From contig CAMSTW010000008.1 in assembly GCA_947063855.1 (NCBI GenBank), forward strand, positions 1-64,000: a stretch of DNA of 64,000 nt, read 5' to 3'. Under the pieces are notes generated by a model. The model was not told the DNA's origin and did not search any database. It saw only the letters and a list, made by a program, of their open reading frames with translations. This DNA is from an uncultured Dorea sp. Its GTDB lineage: Bacteria > Bacillota > Clostridia > Lachnospirales > Lachnospiraceae. The position numbers and the translations under genes are program-made. This document shows, piece by piece, positions 54,368 to 63,552 of the stretch (positions are counted from its first letter, which is position 1; each line of letters starts with the position of its first letter).

Positions 54368-54685
54368 ATGGAAGATATCAGGATTAAGGCGTCGCCCCAG
54401 GCGTTGTACGCGGGGGCGTCGGATGTAGAGAGCGCCGTGTCGGGAATCCGGAATCATTTCTCCAATATAGAAGCGGCGGTAAACCGTTCAACAGGGTACT
54501 GGCAGGGAGACGCAGCGAACGCCCACAGGGCGGCATACCATGAGATGAAGGGAACGGTAGACGAGATATTAGCAAGACTTGGTGAGCATGCGCAGGATCT
54601 TAAGTCTATGGCGCAGGCGTATACGAAAGCTGAGAGTGATGCAAGGGAGCAGGCGTCGCCGCTGCCGTCGGATGTGATTCTGTAA
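54368..54685 (+). CDS. WXG100-family protein
   Basis: 105 residues. W-x-G turn in variant form YWQGDA (Trp45), C-terminal YTKAE (YxxxE) and a final PSDVIL. GGAGGAACAGGGG lies upstream. Similar in design to the protein at 53468 (both begin with a KASPQ/KVSPQ segment), so probably its paralogue. Confidence 0.9.
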   Translation: MEDIRIKASPQALYAGASDVESAVSGIRNHFSNIEAAVNRSTGYWQGDAANAHRAAYHEMKGTVDEILARLGEHAQDLKSMAQAYTKAESDAREQASPLPSDVIL

Positions 54686-54698
54686 AGGGGATATATAG

Positions 54699-55001
54699 AT
54701 GGGATATATAGAGTGGAATTATCTGCAGGCGAAGAGGCAGGCGGACAGATTGGAAGAACAGGCGGATATGCTTGACAGACTGGCGTCAAACCAGATGGAA
54801 GAATCATTGCAGAGGCTTACCGGCAGTTGGAAGGGTGAAAATGCCAGGAGATATATTTGTAAAGGGAATAGAGCAAAAAAGGAAATAAACAAATTATCGA
54901 AGGAATTAAAAAGGACAGCATCAGTAATCCGTTCCTCAGCAGAAAGGATGCATCGGGCGGAGATAAGGGCAAAGGCGCTGGCATGTACACTGAAGCGTTA
55001 A
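54699..55001 (+). CDS. WXG100-like protein without the export tail motif
   Basis: 100 residues, basic. W-x-G turn SWKGEN (Trp44) between two helices; in place of YxxxD/E the tail reads MHRAE, without the Tyr. It begins 13 bases after the preceding gene. It may be the non-signal partner of a heterodimer. Confidence 0.82.
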   Translation: MGYIEWNYLQAKRQADRLEEQADMLDRLASNQMEESLQRLTGSWKGENARRYICKGNRAKKEINKLSKELKRTASVIRSSAERMHRAEIRAKALACTLKR

Positions 55002-55079
55002 TGGATATAAGGTTTGGGCTGGAACAGTAAGATTGATTATATGGCAATGGAATAGATGTTTTAAATAAGGAAGACGGGC

Positions 55080-55436
55080 ATGAATTGTGTGGATCTAAGG
55101 CGTATGCGGCGAGTCGGCGAAGAATTAACCCGGCAGGTTACAGCCCTTGGGCTTTTGCGCGAAGAACTCTGCCAGGCAGAGGAGAAAATAAAATATATGG
55201 CATATGTTGACGAGACCAGGCAGACATTTGCCCAAAGCAGAGAAGCAATGGATGAGAATATCCGTGTCCTGACAGCGATGGCGGCAGTTCTGCGCGAAGC
55301 AGCCGTTCAGTATCACAGGACAGAGGAGAAGATTGCCGACCGCTATAATCTGGATACGGTCGCTTATCCGGATACGCAATTTGGAGTGAGCCGGATTACC
55401 GGAATGGAAGCCTACAAGCCGTTGATGCCATTTTAG
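55080..55436 (+). CDS. small helical protein of the WXG cluster
   Basis: 118 residues, mostly helical, no W-x-G turn. It contains a YHRTE segment that fits YxxxE and then a 30-residue non-helical tail ending EAYKPLMPF. Its position and size suggest a divergent ESX-type substrate or a chaperone. Not recognised as a named family. Confidence 0.7.
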   Translation: MNCVDLRRMRRVGEELTRQVTALGLLREELCQAEEKIKYMAYVDETRQTFAQSREAMDENIRVLTAMAAVLREAAVQYHRTEEKIADRYNLDTVAYPDTQFGVSRITGMEAYKPLMPF

Positions 55437-55459
55437 AGAAACATGGAAAAGGAGTGCTG

Positions 55460-55762
55460 ATGAAAGAAATCGAATTTGATTTTGATGCTGCCGGCCAGGC
55501 AAAGCGTCAGACAGAAGAAATCATGAAAAAGATGAAAACGGATGTGTTGTCAGGTTGTTTGGAAGTGTTTTGTGAAGTCAGAAGCTGCTGGAGCACAGAA
55601 GCGGGAGGACGTTTTCTGGTTACGGCATACATGGAGATGGAAAAGCTTAAGTACACAACAAGGCTTCTGGAGCATATGGATATCTCGCTGGAAGAGGCAA
55701 TCCTTACGGCAGAACGGGCAGAAGAAAAAGCAAAGGAGACTGCGCAGTTACGCACACATTAG
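55460..55762 (+). CDS. small WXG-like helical protein
   Basis: 100 residues from ATG 55460 with AAGGAG upstream (GTG 55454 possible). Two amphipathic helices flank RSCWSTEAGGRF, which resembles a W-x-G turn with changed spacing. No YxxxD/E at the end (AERAEEKAKE). Probably a divergent WXG100 relative. Confidence 0.7.
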   Translation: MKEIEFDFDAAGQAKRQTEEIMKKMKTDVLSGCLEVFCEVRSCWSTEAGGRFLVTAYMEMEKLKYTTRLLEHMDISLEEAILTAERAEEKAKETAQLRTH

Positions 55763-55766
55763 AGAT

Positions 55767-56330
55767 ATGAATGTGATGATAATAGTAGTAATAGCATCGG
55801 TGATTGTACTGGTTGTAGGAGCAGTGATAATATACGAGTATGCCGTCAAAGACAGAAGAGAAAGGAATCCGTACCAGAACCAGAGTAAGGGCGTGATTGT
55901 AAAAAACGGCGTAGATGTAAAGAAGCAGATGCCAGGCGGTGAAAAAGGGGAATATTTTACCGGGAATCTGGAGAAGAAGGGAACCTGTTATGTGAATCCT
56001 TCTGTGACAGTCTGGCGGGCGGTTTTTGATAATTTGAATACCGGAGAGCGGTTGTATATGGATTTTGTCCGGCAGATGTGGATTGGCAGGACAGATTCAA
56101 AGGAGAGCGGCCGGGCGAAACTGAGGCTTTCCGGCGACGGCAAGATCTCCCGGACCCATTGCACAATATATGAGGGCAATGGGAAATTATGCTTACAGGA
56201 TTTGCATTCCAGTAACCATACATATCTGAACGGAGCTGCCGTTACTGAGCCGGTCTATCTGCAGAATGGGGATGTCATCCGGGTTGGGGATACGCAGCTG
56301 AGAGTACAGTATAGTACTCTGCATAGCTGA
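55767..56330 (+). CDS. membrane-anchored FHA-domain protein
   Basis: 187 residues from ATG 55767; the frame is open further upstream but only because it shadows the previous gene. One N-terminal membrane helix (MIIVVIASVIVLVVGAVIIY), then a linker and a C-terminal FHA domain with MWIGRTDSKE, ISRTHCTIYE and DLHSSNHTYLNG. Same architecture as the FHA protein at 46347. It is the last recognisable member of the type VII island. Confidence 0.88.
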   Translation: MNVMIIVVIASVIVLVVGAVIIYEYAVKDRRERNPYQNQSKGVIVKNGVDVKKQMPGGEKGEYFTGNLEKKGTCYVNPSVTVWRAVFDNLNTGERLYMDFVRQMWIGRTDSKESGRAKLRLSGDGKISRTHCTIYEGNGKLCLQDLHSSNHTYLNGAAVTEPVYLQNGDVIRVGDTQLRVQYSTLHS

Positions 56331-56381
56331 CGGCAGAAATGCCGGATCGGCTGTTTTGTGTTTGGGGGGAAGGTGAAGCGA

Positions 56382-56573
56382 ATGGATACAAAAGACGAAA
56401 ATGCTGTATATGTATATATAGAAGAGATCAGGAAGATTGTCATTCAGGAAAAGGGAAAGGAATTTTGGGAGGCGTTTATCGGGAAAGTAGAACAGAACCA
56501 GAGGGAAAATTTTATGGACGGATATAAATATGCAATCAGAACCTTGGAGGATGGGTTAATAAAGAAGAGATAA
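56382..56573 (+). CDS. small acidic helical protein, function unknown
   Basis: 63 residues from ATG 56382 with GGGGGAAGGTGAAG upstream. Reads IEEIRKIVIQEKGKEFWEAF and ENFMDGYKYAIRTLEDGL, a helical protein without membrane segments. It ends at a shared terminator facing the XRE gene. No family recognised. Confidence 0.6.
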   Translation: MDTKDENAVYVYIEEIRKIVIQEKGKEFWEAFIGKVEQNQRENFMDGYKYAIRTLEDGLIKKR

Positions 56574-56610
56574 GGCAAGGCAGGGTCAGGAAACCTGCCT
56601 TGCCTTGTTT
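56572..56610. terminator. bidirectional terminator between convergent genes
   Basis: Perfect 13-bp stem AAGGCAAGGCAGG (56572-56584) / CCTGCCTTGCCTT (56594-56606) followed by GTTTT. It overlaps the last codons of the minus-strand XRE gene. Confidence 0.85.
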
Positions 56611-56882
56611 TCGCAAATGTCTCTGATAATCTGCTGTACGTGGGCCGTTTGCTCATTTGTCAGACCTGTGATTTCGATGTACCGTCTGTTGTCCAGTTCT
56701 AACAGATAATCCGTGCTTACAGAAAAAAAGAGAGAAAGCTTGATCAGCATCTCGATGGAAGGGAGTATGTTGTTATTTTCCCAGTTAGATATGGTCTGTT
56801 TCGAAACATTGAGCTCATTTGCCAGCTGAACCTGGCTGAGATTGTAAGAAAGCCGCAGATTTTTAATTATTTCGCCATACAT
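56586..56882 (-). CDS. XRE-family transcriptional regulator
   Basis: 98 residues from an ATG at 56882 (minus strand), with GAGGTG seven bases upstream; a start at 56897 is possible. The helix-turn-helix is standard: LRLSYNLSQVQLANELNVSK, QTISNWENNNILPSIEMLIK, followed by LSLFFSVSTDYLLEL. A short C-terminal helical tail may dimerise. It converges on the type VII island and could regulate its end or the small neighbouring gene. Confidence 0.92.
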   Translation of the reverse strand: MYGEIIKNLRLSYNLSQVQLANELNVSKQTISNWENNNILPSIEMLIKLSLFFSVSTDYLLELDNRRYIEITGLTNEQTAHVQQIIRDICENKARQVS

Positions 56883-57039
56883 TTTGAAGCACCTCATTTC
56901 TGGTTTCGTTTACTGTGAATGAGATATATTTGTTAAAAAGAACGAAGTAATTATACAATGGATAGTTCCGGAATGGAATAGGGAAACGCTGAGAATGTCC
57001 TGCAAATTTCTGAAATGTTCCTTAAAAATCAGTATTCTC

Positions 57040-57069
57040 TTGTACATCAAGGTTCTCCTGTGATAAAAT
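57040..57069 (+). promoter_or_regulatory. promoter of the CdaR-like regulator
   Basis: TTGTAC (57040-57045), 18-base spacer, TAAAAT (57064-57069), 35 bases before the start codon. Confidence 0.5.
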
Positions 57070-57103
57070 AATGCATGTATGTTACAGAACAGGAGGGAAT
57101 TCT

Positions 57104-58201
57104 ATGCTTTCGAACCAGATACTACATAAAGCAGTACAGGATATTAAGAGAATTACCGGATTAGAATGTGCAATATGGGATATCAAGGGGATCTGCCTTG
57201 TCATGACGAACGAGAGGATGATAGGCTTGGAGCCGGAGGCTGCGAAGTTCTGTGAAGCCGCGCCGTCTGTTGCGGCACAGGAGACGCTCTTTCGGATTGA
57301 GAAGGATATGGGAATGTTCCTGATACTTGATGATGAGGATCCTTGCTACAGCCTTGTGCTGAAGGGGCGCTGTCCGCACATGGAGATGGCGGGCAGGCTT
57401 GGAGTCAGCCAGCTTGAGAATCTTCTCTTTGCGTATAAGGAGAAGATGGACAAGAACCGATTCATCCAGAACCTGATTCTGGACAATATGCTGTTAGTAG
57501 ATGTGTACAATCAGGCGAAGAAGATGAAGATTCCGGTAGAGTTAAGGCGGGTGGTGTTCCTGATCGAGGCGAAGAATGAGGGGGAGAACCTGATCCTTGA
57601 TACGTTAAGAGGGCTGTATGCTACCGGTACGAAGGATTTTGTGACGGCGGTGGATGAGAAGCATGTGATTTTGGTGAAAGCGCTGCAGACCACAGACGAT
57701 TATCCGCAGCTGGAGCAGATGGCCAGAGAACTGGTGGACACACTGAATATGGAAGCCATGGTCAGCGTAAGGATTTCCTACGGAACGATCATCGAGGAAT
57801 TAAAGGATGTGTCCAAGTCCTACAAGGAGGCGCATATGGCGCTGGAAGTGGGGCGGGTGTTCTATGCGGACCGGAATATCCTGGCTTATAATGAGCTTGG
57901 TATCGGCCGGCTGATTCATCAGCTGCCGGCGTCTCTGTGTGAGATGTTCCTGAATGAGGTGTTCGAGGGGAATACAGCCGACCAGTTCGAAGATGAGGAG
58001 CTGGTCACGGTCTATACCTTTTTCGCTAATAATCTGAATATATCCGAGACGGCGAGACAGCTCTACGTACACCGCAATACACTGGTGTACAGGCTTGAGA
58101 AGATTCAGAAGAGAACAGGGCTTGACGTCCGGGTGTTTGAAGATGCGCTGACATTCAAGATTGCCATGATGGTGGCCGACCATATGAAGTACATACGGTG
58201 A
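57104..58201 (+). CDS. CdaR-like (PucR-type HTH) transcriptional regulator
   Basis: 365 residues from ATG 57104 with AGGAGGG six bases upstream. An N-terminal sugar-diacid-recognition-like domain (LHKAVQDIKRITGLECAIWD), a GGDEF-like middle segment (VSVRISYGTI, YKEAHMALEVGR) and a C-terminal PucR helix-turn-helix (NISETARQLYVHRNTLVYRL). It precedes the aconitase-family gene and is probably its activator; the effector would be a carboxylate but is not identified. Confidence 0.88.
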   Translation: MLSNQILHKAVQDIKRITGLECAIWDIKGICLVMTNERMIGLEPEAAKFCEAAPSVAAQETLFRIEKDMGMFLILDDEDPCYSLVLKGRCPHMEMAGRLGVSQLENLLFAYKEKMDKNRFIQNLILDNMLLVDVYNQAKKMKIPVELRRVVFLIEAKNEGENLILDTLRGLYATGTKDFVTAVDEKHVILVKALQTTDDYPQLEQMARELVDTLNMEAMVSVRISYGTIIEELKDVSKSYKEAHMALEVGRVFYADRNILAYNELGIGRLIHQLPASLCEMFLNEVFEGNTADQFEDEELVTVYTFFANNLNISETARQLYVHRNTLVYRLEKIQKRTGLDVRVFEDALTFKIAMMVADHMKYIR

Positions 58202-58225
58202 ATATGGCGAATACAAAGAGAGATT

Positions 58226-58361
58226 CCGCGGCAGATGATTCTGTAAAGCTGTACGGACGATATGGTGATTCGGCTGTGAAGGCGAGAACAAGACCGCGGC
58301 AGATGATTCTGTAAAGCTGTACGGATGATATGGTGATTCGGCTGTGAAGGAGAGAACAAAA
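58226..58361. repeat. 68-bp tandem direct repeat, two copies
   Basis: Copies at 58226-58293 and 58294-58361, each starting CCGCGGCAGATGATTCTGTA, with about three differences. They fill the gap between the regulator and the hydratase gene and contain no gene of their own. Confidence 0.9.
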
Positions 58362-58375
58362 AGGAGACGAGGAAT

Positions 58376-60661
58376 ATGATAAAATTATACGATAAAGGCG
58401 TGTATCTGCTGAATGGAACAGAGATTGCAGAGGATGCGCAGGCAGTAAAGGAGAAGACCGGACGTGAGATTTTGCAGGATGAGGCCGTGAAGGAGACCAT
58501 GGCGTATGGGATCCTTGCCGCGCACAATACCTCCGGGAATATGGAGTGTCTGCAGATCAAGTTTGACAAGCTGACCTCTCATGATATTACATTTGTGGGG
58601 ATTATCCAGACGGCAAGAGCGTCGGGGCTTGAGCGTTTCCCGATACCGTATGTGCTGACGAACTGCCATAATTCCCTGTGTGCGGTAGGGGGAACGATCA
58701 ATGAAGATGACCACATGTTCGGCCTTAGCTGTGCGAAGAAGTACGGCGGCGTCTATGTACCGCCGCATCAGGCAGTCATCCATCAGTATGCAAGGGAGAT
58801 GCTGGCGGGCGGCGGCAAGATGATCCTGGGTTCTGACAGCCATACCAGATATGGGGCGCTTGGAACGATGGCTATGGGAGAAGGCGGACCGGAGCTTGTG
58901 AAGCAGCTTCTGAATAAGACCTACGATATCCGGATGCCGGAGGTCGTGGCGATCTATCTGGACGGCGAGCCGGCAAAGGGGGTCGGCCCGCAGGACGTGG
59001 CGCTTGCAATCATTGGAGCGACGTTTGGCAACGGATATGTGAATAACAAGGTGATGGAGTTCGTAGGACCCGGAGTAAAGAAGCTGAGCGCGGACTTCCG
59101 TATCGGCATAGACGTCATGACGACGGAGACCACCTGTCTGTCGTCTATCTGGACGACGGATGAGAAGATCCGGGAGTTCTACGAGATCCATGGAAGAGAA
59201 GAGGATTATAAGGAACTGGCTCCGGGGGCGGCCGCATATTATGACGGTATGGTATATGTGAACTTAAGCGAGATCCGGCCGATGATTGCGATGCCGTTCC
59301 ACCCGTCCAATGTCTATACGATTGACGAGGTCAATGCGAATCTTAAGGACGTGCTCCATGACGTGGAGCAGAAGGCGCTGGTAAGCCTTGACGGCGCCGT
59401 GGAGTATTCTTTGCAGAGTAAGATCGTGGACGGCAGATTATATGTGGATCAGGGGCTGATCGCGGGCTGTGCCGGAGGCGGATTCGAGAATATCTGTGCG
59501 GCGGCAGACATTATCCGCGGCAGATACATAGGCGCAGACGAATTTACATTCAGCGTGTATCCGGCAAGTACGCCGATCTATATGGAGCTTGTGAAGAACG
59601 GTGCGGCGGCAGATCTGATCGCGGCCGGAGCGATTGTGAAGACGGCGTTCTGCGGACCCTGTTTTGGGGCGGGAGATACGCCGGCCAACAATGCATTCTC
59701 AATCCGTCATTCTACCCGGAACTTCCCGAACCGCGAGGGGTCGAAGCTTCAGAGCGGGCAGATCTCCTCGGTGGCGCTGATGGACGCCCGTTCTATAGCG
59801 GCGACGGCGGCCAACAAGGGATTCCTGACATCGGCGGCGGAGATAGACGTAGAGTATACAGGACCGAAGTACCATTTCGACAGCAGGATCTATGCGAACC
59901 GTGTGTTTGACAGCAAAGGCGCGGCAGATCCGTCTGTTGAGATCAAGTTCGGGCCGAACATCAAGGACTGGCCGCAGATGGCGGCATTGCCGGAGAACCT
60001 GCTCCTTAAGGTGGTATCAGAGATTCATGATCCGGTTACGACGACAGATGAATTGATTCCTTCCGGCGAGACCTCATCCTACCGTTCCAATCCGCTGGGG
60101 CTTGCAGAATTCGCCCTGTCCAGAAAGGATCCGGCGTATGTGGGCCGCGCGAAGGCAGTTCAGAAGGCGGAGAAGGCGATTGAAGACGGGCAGTGTCCGG
60201 TGGAGGCGCTTGAGGAACTTAAGCCTGTGATGGAGAAGATCCATGAGACATATCCGGAGATTGACAAGTCCAATCTTGGTATCGGAAGCACGATTTTCGC
60301 CGTGAAGCCGGGGGATGGTTCGGCGAGAGAACAGGCCGCATCCTGCCAGAAGGTGCTTGGGGGCTGGGCGAATATTGCCAATGAATATGCCACCAAGCGA
60401 TACCGCTCGAACCTGATCAACTGGGGAATGCTTCCATTTATCACGGAAGAAGACCACAAGAGCCTGAGTTTTCAGAATGGAGATTACATCTTTGTACCCG
60501 GGATCCGCAAGGCGGTTGAGGAGAAGACGGGCGAGGTTAAGGCGTTTGTGGCAGGAGCGGGAGACAGGTGGAAGGAGATCAGCCTGAGACTGGGAGATAT
60601 GACAGATGCGGAGCGAGAGATTATCCGGAAGGGATGCCTGATTAATTATTACAGGGGATAA
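58376..60661 (+). CDS. aconitase-family hydratase (YbhJ-like)
   Basis: 761 residues, full length for a monomeric aconitase-type dehydratase. Iron-sulfur ligands: one Cys in [13 protein letters not shown] and two in [18 protein letters not shown]. Active-site segments [20 protein letters not shown] and the swivelling domain start [12 protein letters not shown] are present. It resembles the YbhJ subgroup rather than citrate aconitases (the Cys spacing and [11 protein letters not shown] differ), so the substrate is uncertain. AAAGGAGACGAGG precedes the start. Confidence 0.88.
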   Translation: MIKLYDKGVYLLNGTEIAEDAQAVKEKTGREILQDEAVKETMAYGILAAHNTSGNMECLQIKFDKLTSHDITFVGIIQTARASGLERFPIPYVLTNCHNSLCAVGGTINEDDHMFGLSCAKKYGGVYVPPHQAVIHQYAREMLAGGGKMILGSDSHTRYGALGTMAMGEGGPELVKQLLNKTYDIRMPEVVAIYLDGEPAKGVGPQDVALAIIGATFGNGYVNNKVMEFVGPGVKKLSADFRIGIDVMTTETTCLSSIWTTDEKIREFYEIHGREEDYKELAPGAAAYYDGMVYVNLSEIRPMIAMPFHPSNVYTIDEVNANLKDVLHDVEQKALVSLDGAVEYSLQSKIVDGRLYVDQGLIAGCAGGGFENICAAADIIRGRYIGADEFTFSVYPASTPIYMELVKNGAAADLIAAGAIVKTAFCGPCFGAGDTPANNAFSIRHSTRNFPNREGSKLQSGQISSVALMDARSIAATAANKGFLTSAAEIDVEYTGPKYHFDSRIYANRVFDSKGAADPSVEIKFGPNIKDWPQMAALPENLLLKVVSEIHDPVTTTDELIPSGETSSYRSNPLGLAEFALSRKDPAYVGRAKAVQKAEKAIEDGQCPVEALEELKPVMEKIHETYPEIDKSNLGIGSTIFAVKPGDGSAREQAASCQKVLGGWANIANEYATKRYRSNLINWGMLPFITEEDHKSLSFQNGDYIFVPGIRKAVEEKTGEVKAFVAGAGDRWKEISLRLGDMTDAEREIIRKGCLINYYRG

Positions 60662-60684
60662 TATATTCTTTAAAAATTTTTTAT

Positions 60685-60713
60685 GGGGCGGTGCAACAGC
60701 CGGCCCCTTTTTT
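60685..60713 (+). terminator. terminator of the hydratase gene
   Basis: GGGGCGG (60685-60691) / CCGGCCCC (60700-60707) stem with one bulge, followed by a T6 run. Confidence 0.75.
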
Positions 60714-60802
60714 GACTCTAATATATATAGTGGACTAAGAAGCAGAGGTTCTCTTTGCCGACGGAAAGAGAACGGACCACAGCGTGAGTGGGAGGAGAAG
60801 AT

Positions 60803-61288
60803 ATGAGATGCGATGCGAAGACATTTGCGCAGATGTATGAGACGGTCTATGTGGATCTATACCGGTTCGCCTTGTGTATGATGCGTTCAAGGCAGGATGC
60901 GGAAGATGCGGTCAGTGAGGCGGTGACGGCGGCTTACGAGAATATCGGGAAGCTGCGGGAAGAGAAGGCGTTCAGGAACTGGATATTCACGATATTGTCG
61001 AACACCTGCAAGAAGAAGCTGGGAAGTGCTGCAAGAGAACAGAGCGCATCGGCGGATGCGTATTCCCTGATCCGGACAGAAGCACAGGAAGAGCCGGATC
61101 TGGGGCTGGCGGTGGATGTCCGTAAGGCGTTCTTCCTTCTGGAAGAAGAGGAGCAGACCATCATAGGTCTGTCTGTTTTCGGCGGATATAACAGTCAGGA
61201 GATCGGGGAGGCGCTTAAGCTGAACCCGAATACGGTACGTTCCAAGAGAAGCCGGGCGCTTCAGAAGATGGAATGTATATTAAGGTGA
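60803..61288 (+). CDS. ECF-type RNA polymerase sigma factor
   Basis: 161 residues from ATG 60803 (GGGAGGAGA upstream). Sigma region 2 is YETVYVDLYRFALCMMRSRQ, DAEDAVSEAVTAAYEN; region 4 is LLEEEEQTIIGLSVFGGYNS, QEIGEALKLNPNTVRSKRSR. The next gene, 18 bases away, is a membrane protein with a cytosolic N-terminus, the usual place of an anti-sigma factor. Confidence 0.92.
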   Translation: MRCDAKTFAQMYETVYVDLYRFALCMMRSRQDAEDAVSEAVTAAYENIGKLREEKAFRNWIFTILSNTCKKKLGSAAREQSASADAYSLIRTEAQEEPDLGLAVDVRKAFFLLEEEEQTIIGLSVFGGYNSQEIGEALKLNPNTVRSKRSRALQKMECILR

Positions 61289-61306
61289 GTCAAAGGAGGC
61301 GGCTGT

Positions 61307-63373
61307 ATGGATAGAAGAGAACAGGATGTATTGGAGTGGATAAGGCAGGAGACGGAGGAGATAGACGTGCCGCAGAAGCTTGAGCCGGACAATATCCGTC
61401 GGATGCTGGAGGAGAAGGAAGCGTTGGAGAGGCCCGGGAAGAAGAAGCGCCGGGCGTACCGGATCGGACTGGCCGCGGCGGCGTGTGTGGCAGTCGCAGG
61501 AGGGCTTGCGGCCTGGCAGGCGGCGCGTCCGGATTACAGCGACAGAACGGTTGGGCCGGGCAGTATGGCGGACGCAGGAGCAGAGATGGCAGTGGAGATA
61601 AGCGACAGCAAATCCATTGCCCGGGCGGACAGCTATGACCAGGTGTATGGTTATCTGGAAGCATACCAGAAGCAGCTGGAAGAAGAGGAGAAGCGCATGA
61701 TGGCAGAGTCCGGCGGGGCGGATAGCAAAGCTTCGGGCTCTGCCAGGACTGACACCATGAAAGAAGAGATTGCGGTTACCGAGGATTCGGCTATGGACAC
61801 CGGTATGAACGGCAGCGCCGCGCCGTATGAGATGTCAGATACGCCCGCGGCAGCGGCAGAGGCAGAGGGCTCGGCGGGGATGGCGGCAGATTATTCGGAG
61901 ACGAATGTCCGGCAGGAGGGCGTGGACGAGGGCGATATCGTCAAGACAGACGGCAGGTATCTGTATGTGCTGGAAGACAACGGACACGAGATCGCCATTG
62001 TGGACACCATGGATCAGAATATGAAGAAGGCTGCGTCCGTCGAGGTGGGAGACAAGAACAGTATCTATGAATTCTATGTAGTTCCGAAGCAGAAGAAGCT
62101 GGTGCTGGTTGGATACCAGAGCGGTGAATTATTAGGAGATGCGGCGGGGGATGATGTATACAATAATCCGAACCTCAGTGCGACGGTGGCGGTGACCTAT
62201 GATATTAAGGATCCGTTAAATCCGGTAGAGGAAGGCAGGGTGAGCCAGAGCGGTAATTACAGTTCGTCAAGGATGGCGGACGGGTATCTGTATCTGTTCA
62301 GCGAGTTCTATGTCTGGAACCGGGATATCAGCCCCCAGGAGCCGCGTTCTTACGTGCCGGCTGTCAACGGAGAACTGATCAAGGAGAGTAATATCTATCT
62401 TCCTCCGGTCTCCCAGGCCAACATGTACGAGATTATCACGGCGGTGGATCTGGCAAATCCGGGGAAGACGAAGGACAGCAAAGCTATTTTCTCAAAAGGC
62501 GGGCAGGTCTATGTAAGCGGAAAGAACATCTACTTCTATGAGACAGAGTGGCAGAGCAGTTTTCTGGGGAGCAGTACCGGGTGTGTGACGACGATCCGGA
62601 AGGTTTCTTATAGGGATGGGGAATTAACGGCCAGAGCCCAGGGGAAATTCGACGGCTATCTGAACGATTCGTTTTCCATAGACGAATATGAGGGGAATCT
62701 GCGGGTTGTGACAACGGATGGGGATACGAATGCGGTATATGTTCTGGATAAGGACCTGGAGATCATCGGCTCCATCGAGGATCTGGCTAAGGATGAGAGA
62801 GTCTATTCGGCCAGGTTCATGGGTGAGATCGGATATTTTGTGACCTTCCGCGAGACGGATCCGCTGTTCAGTGTGGATCTCTCAGACCCCAAGAAGCCGG
62901 AGATTGTCGGCGAGCTTAAGATACCGGGATTCTCGGAGTATCTTCATTTCTATGGGGAGAACCAGCTTCTGGGAATCGGCATGAATGTGGATGAGAAGAC
63001 GATGATCACGGACGGGGTGAAGCTTACCATGTTCGATATCTCTGATAAGACGGACGTGAAGGAAGCGAATACCTGCATCCTGGAAAATGTATACAGTACA
63101 GAGGTCGGCTACGATTATAAGGCGGCGCTTGTGGATCCGGGACGGAATATCATCGGATTTGCCGGATACACGGAAGGCGGACAGAGGTATTTCCTTTTTG
63201 AATACGATAAGAAGGAAGGCTTCACCTGTAACATGGAAGAGGATATCAATGGAAATGGTATGCGCAGCACGCGGGGAGTCTATATCGGGGATGTGATCTA
63301 TGTCGTTCAGGGAAATATTATCGAGGCATATAGCCTGAAGGATTATAAGAAGGTAGATGATCTGATTCTGTAG
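61307..63373 (+). CDS. membrane beta-propeller-domain protein, possible anti-sigma factor
   Basis: 688 residues. A charged cytosolic N-terminus (1-50), one membrane helix (about 54-72, IGLAAAACVAVAGGLAAW), an Ala/Glu-rich linker with coiled-coil-like LEAYQKQLEEEEKRM, and a large extracytoplasmic beta-propeller domain (from about 195; TNVRQEGVDEGDIVKTDGRY is the family's starting motif, Pfam Beta_propel). It is co-transcribed with the ECF sigma gene, so it may hold the sigma factor at the membrane and sense an external signal through the propeller. That regulatory role is inferred. Confidence 0.88.
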   Translation: MDRREQDVLEWIRQETEEIDVPQKLEPDNIRRMLEEKEALERPGKKKRRAYRIGLAAAACVAVAGGLAAWQAARPDYSDRTVGPGSMADAGAEMAVEISDSKSIARADSYDQVYGYLEAYQKQLEEEEKRMMAESGGADSKASGSARTDTMKEEIAVTEDSAMDTGMNGSAAPYEMSDTPAAAAEAEGSAGMAADYSETNVRQEGVDEGDIVKTDGRYLYVLEDNGHEIAIVDTMDQNMKKAASVEVGDKNSIYEFYVVPKQKKLVLVGYQSGELLGDAAGDDVYNNPNLSATVAVTYDIKDPLNPVEEGRVSQSGNYSSSRMADGYLYLFSEFYVWNRDISPQEPRSYVPAVNGELIKESNIYLPPVSQANMYEIITAVDLANPGKTKDSKAIFSKGGQVYVSGKNIYFYETEWQSSFLGSSTGCVTTIRKVSYRDGELTARAQGKFDGYLNDSFSIDEYEGNLRVVTTDGDTNAVYVLDKDLEIIGSIEDLAKDERVYSARFMGEIGYFVTFRETDPLFSVDLSDPKKPEIVGELKIPGFSEYLHFYGENQLLGIGMNVDEKTMITDGVKLTMFDISDKTDVKEANTCILENVYSTEVGYDYKAALVDPGRNIIGFAGYTEGGQRYFLFEYDKKEGFTCNMEEDINGNGMRSTRGVYIGDVIYVVQGNIIEAYSLKDYKKVDDLIL

Positions 63374-63474
63374 GATAGGTTCGCGGCCGGATGCGCATCC
63401 CGTTATGAGACAGATTTCCTGTAAATGAAGACGTCATCTTGCGGGAAGCGGATCCGGACAGTCTGCCGTAACAT

Positions 63475-63542
63475 AAAAAAGGGAGAATTCCATGGGATTC
63501 AAGTTTCCAAACTTTCGGATTTCCATGGGATTCTCCCTTTTG
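63475..63542. terminator. bidirectional terminator
   Basis: Long stem: AAAAAAGGGAGAATTCCATGG (63475-63495; 21 positions including flanking A) with CCATGGGATTCTCCCTTTT (from 63523), with one bulge, A and T runs on both sides. It separates the propeller gene and the convergent bioY. Confidence 0.85.
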
Positions 63543-63552
63543 GCAAAGTTGA

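Noticed and set aside
55542-55766. N-terminal extension of the last FHA protein
   Set aside because: It overlaps the small WXG-like gene in another frame; the membrane helix right after ATG 55767 fits a normal N-terminus.
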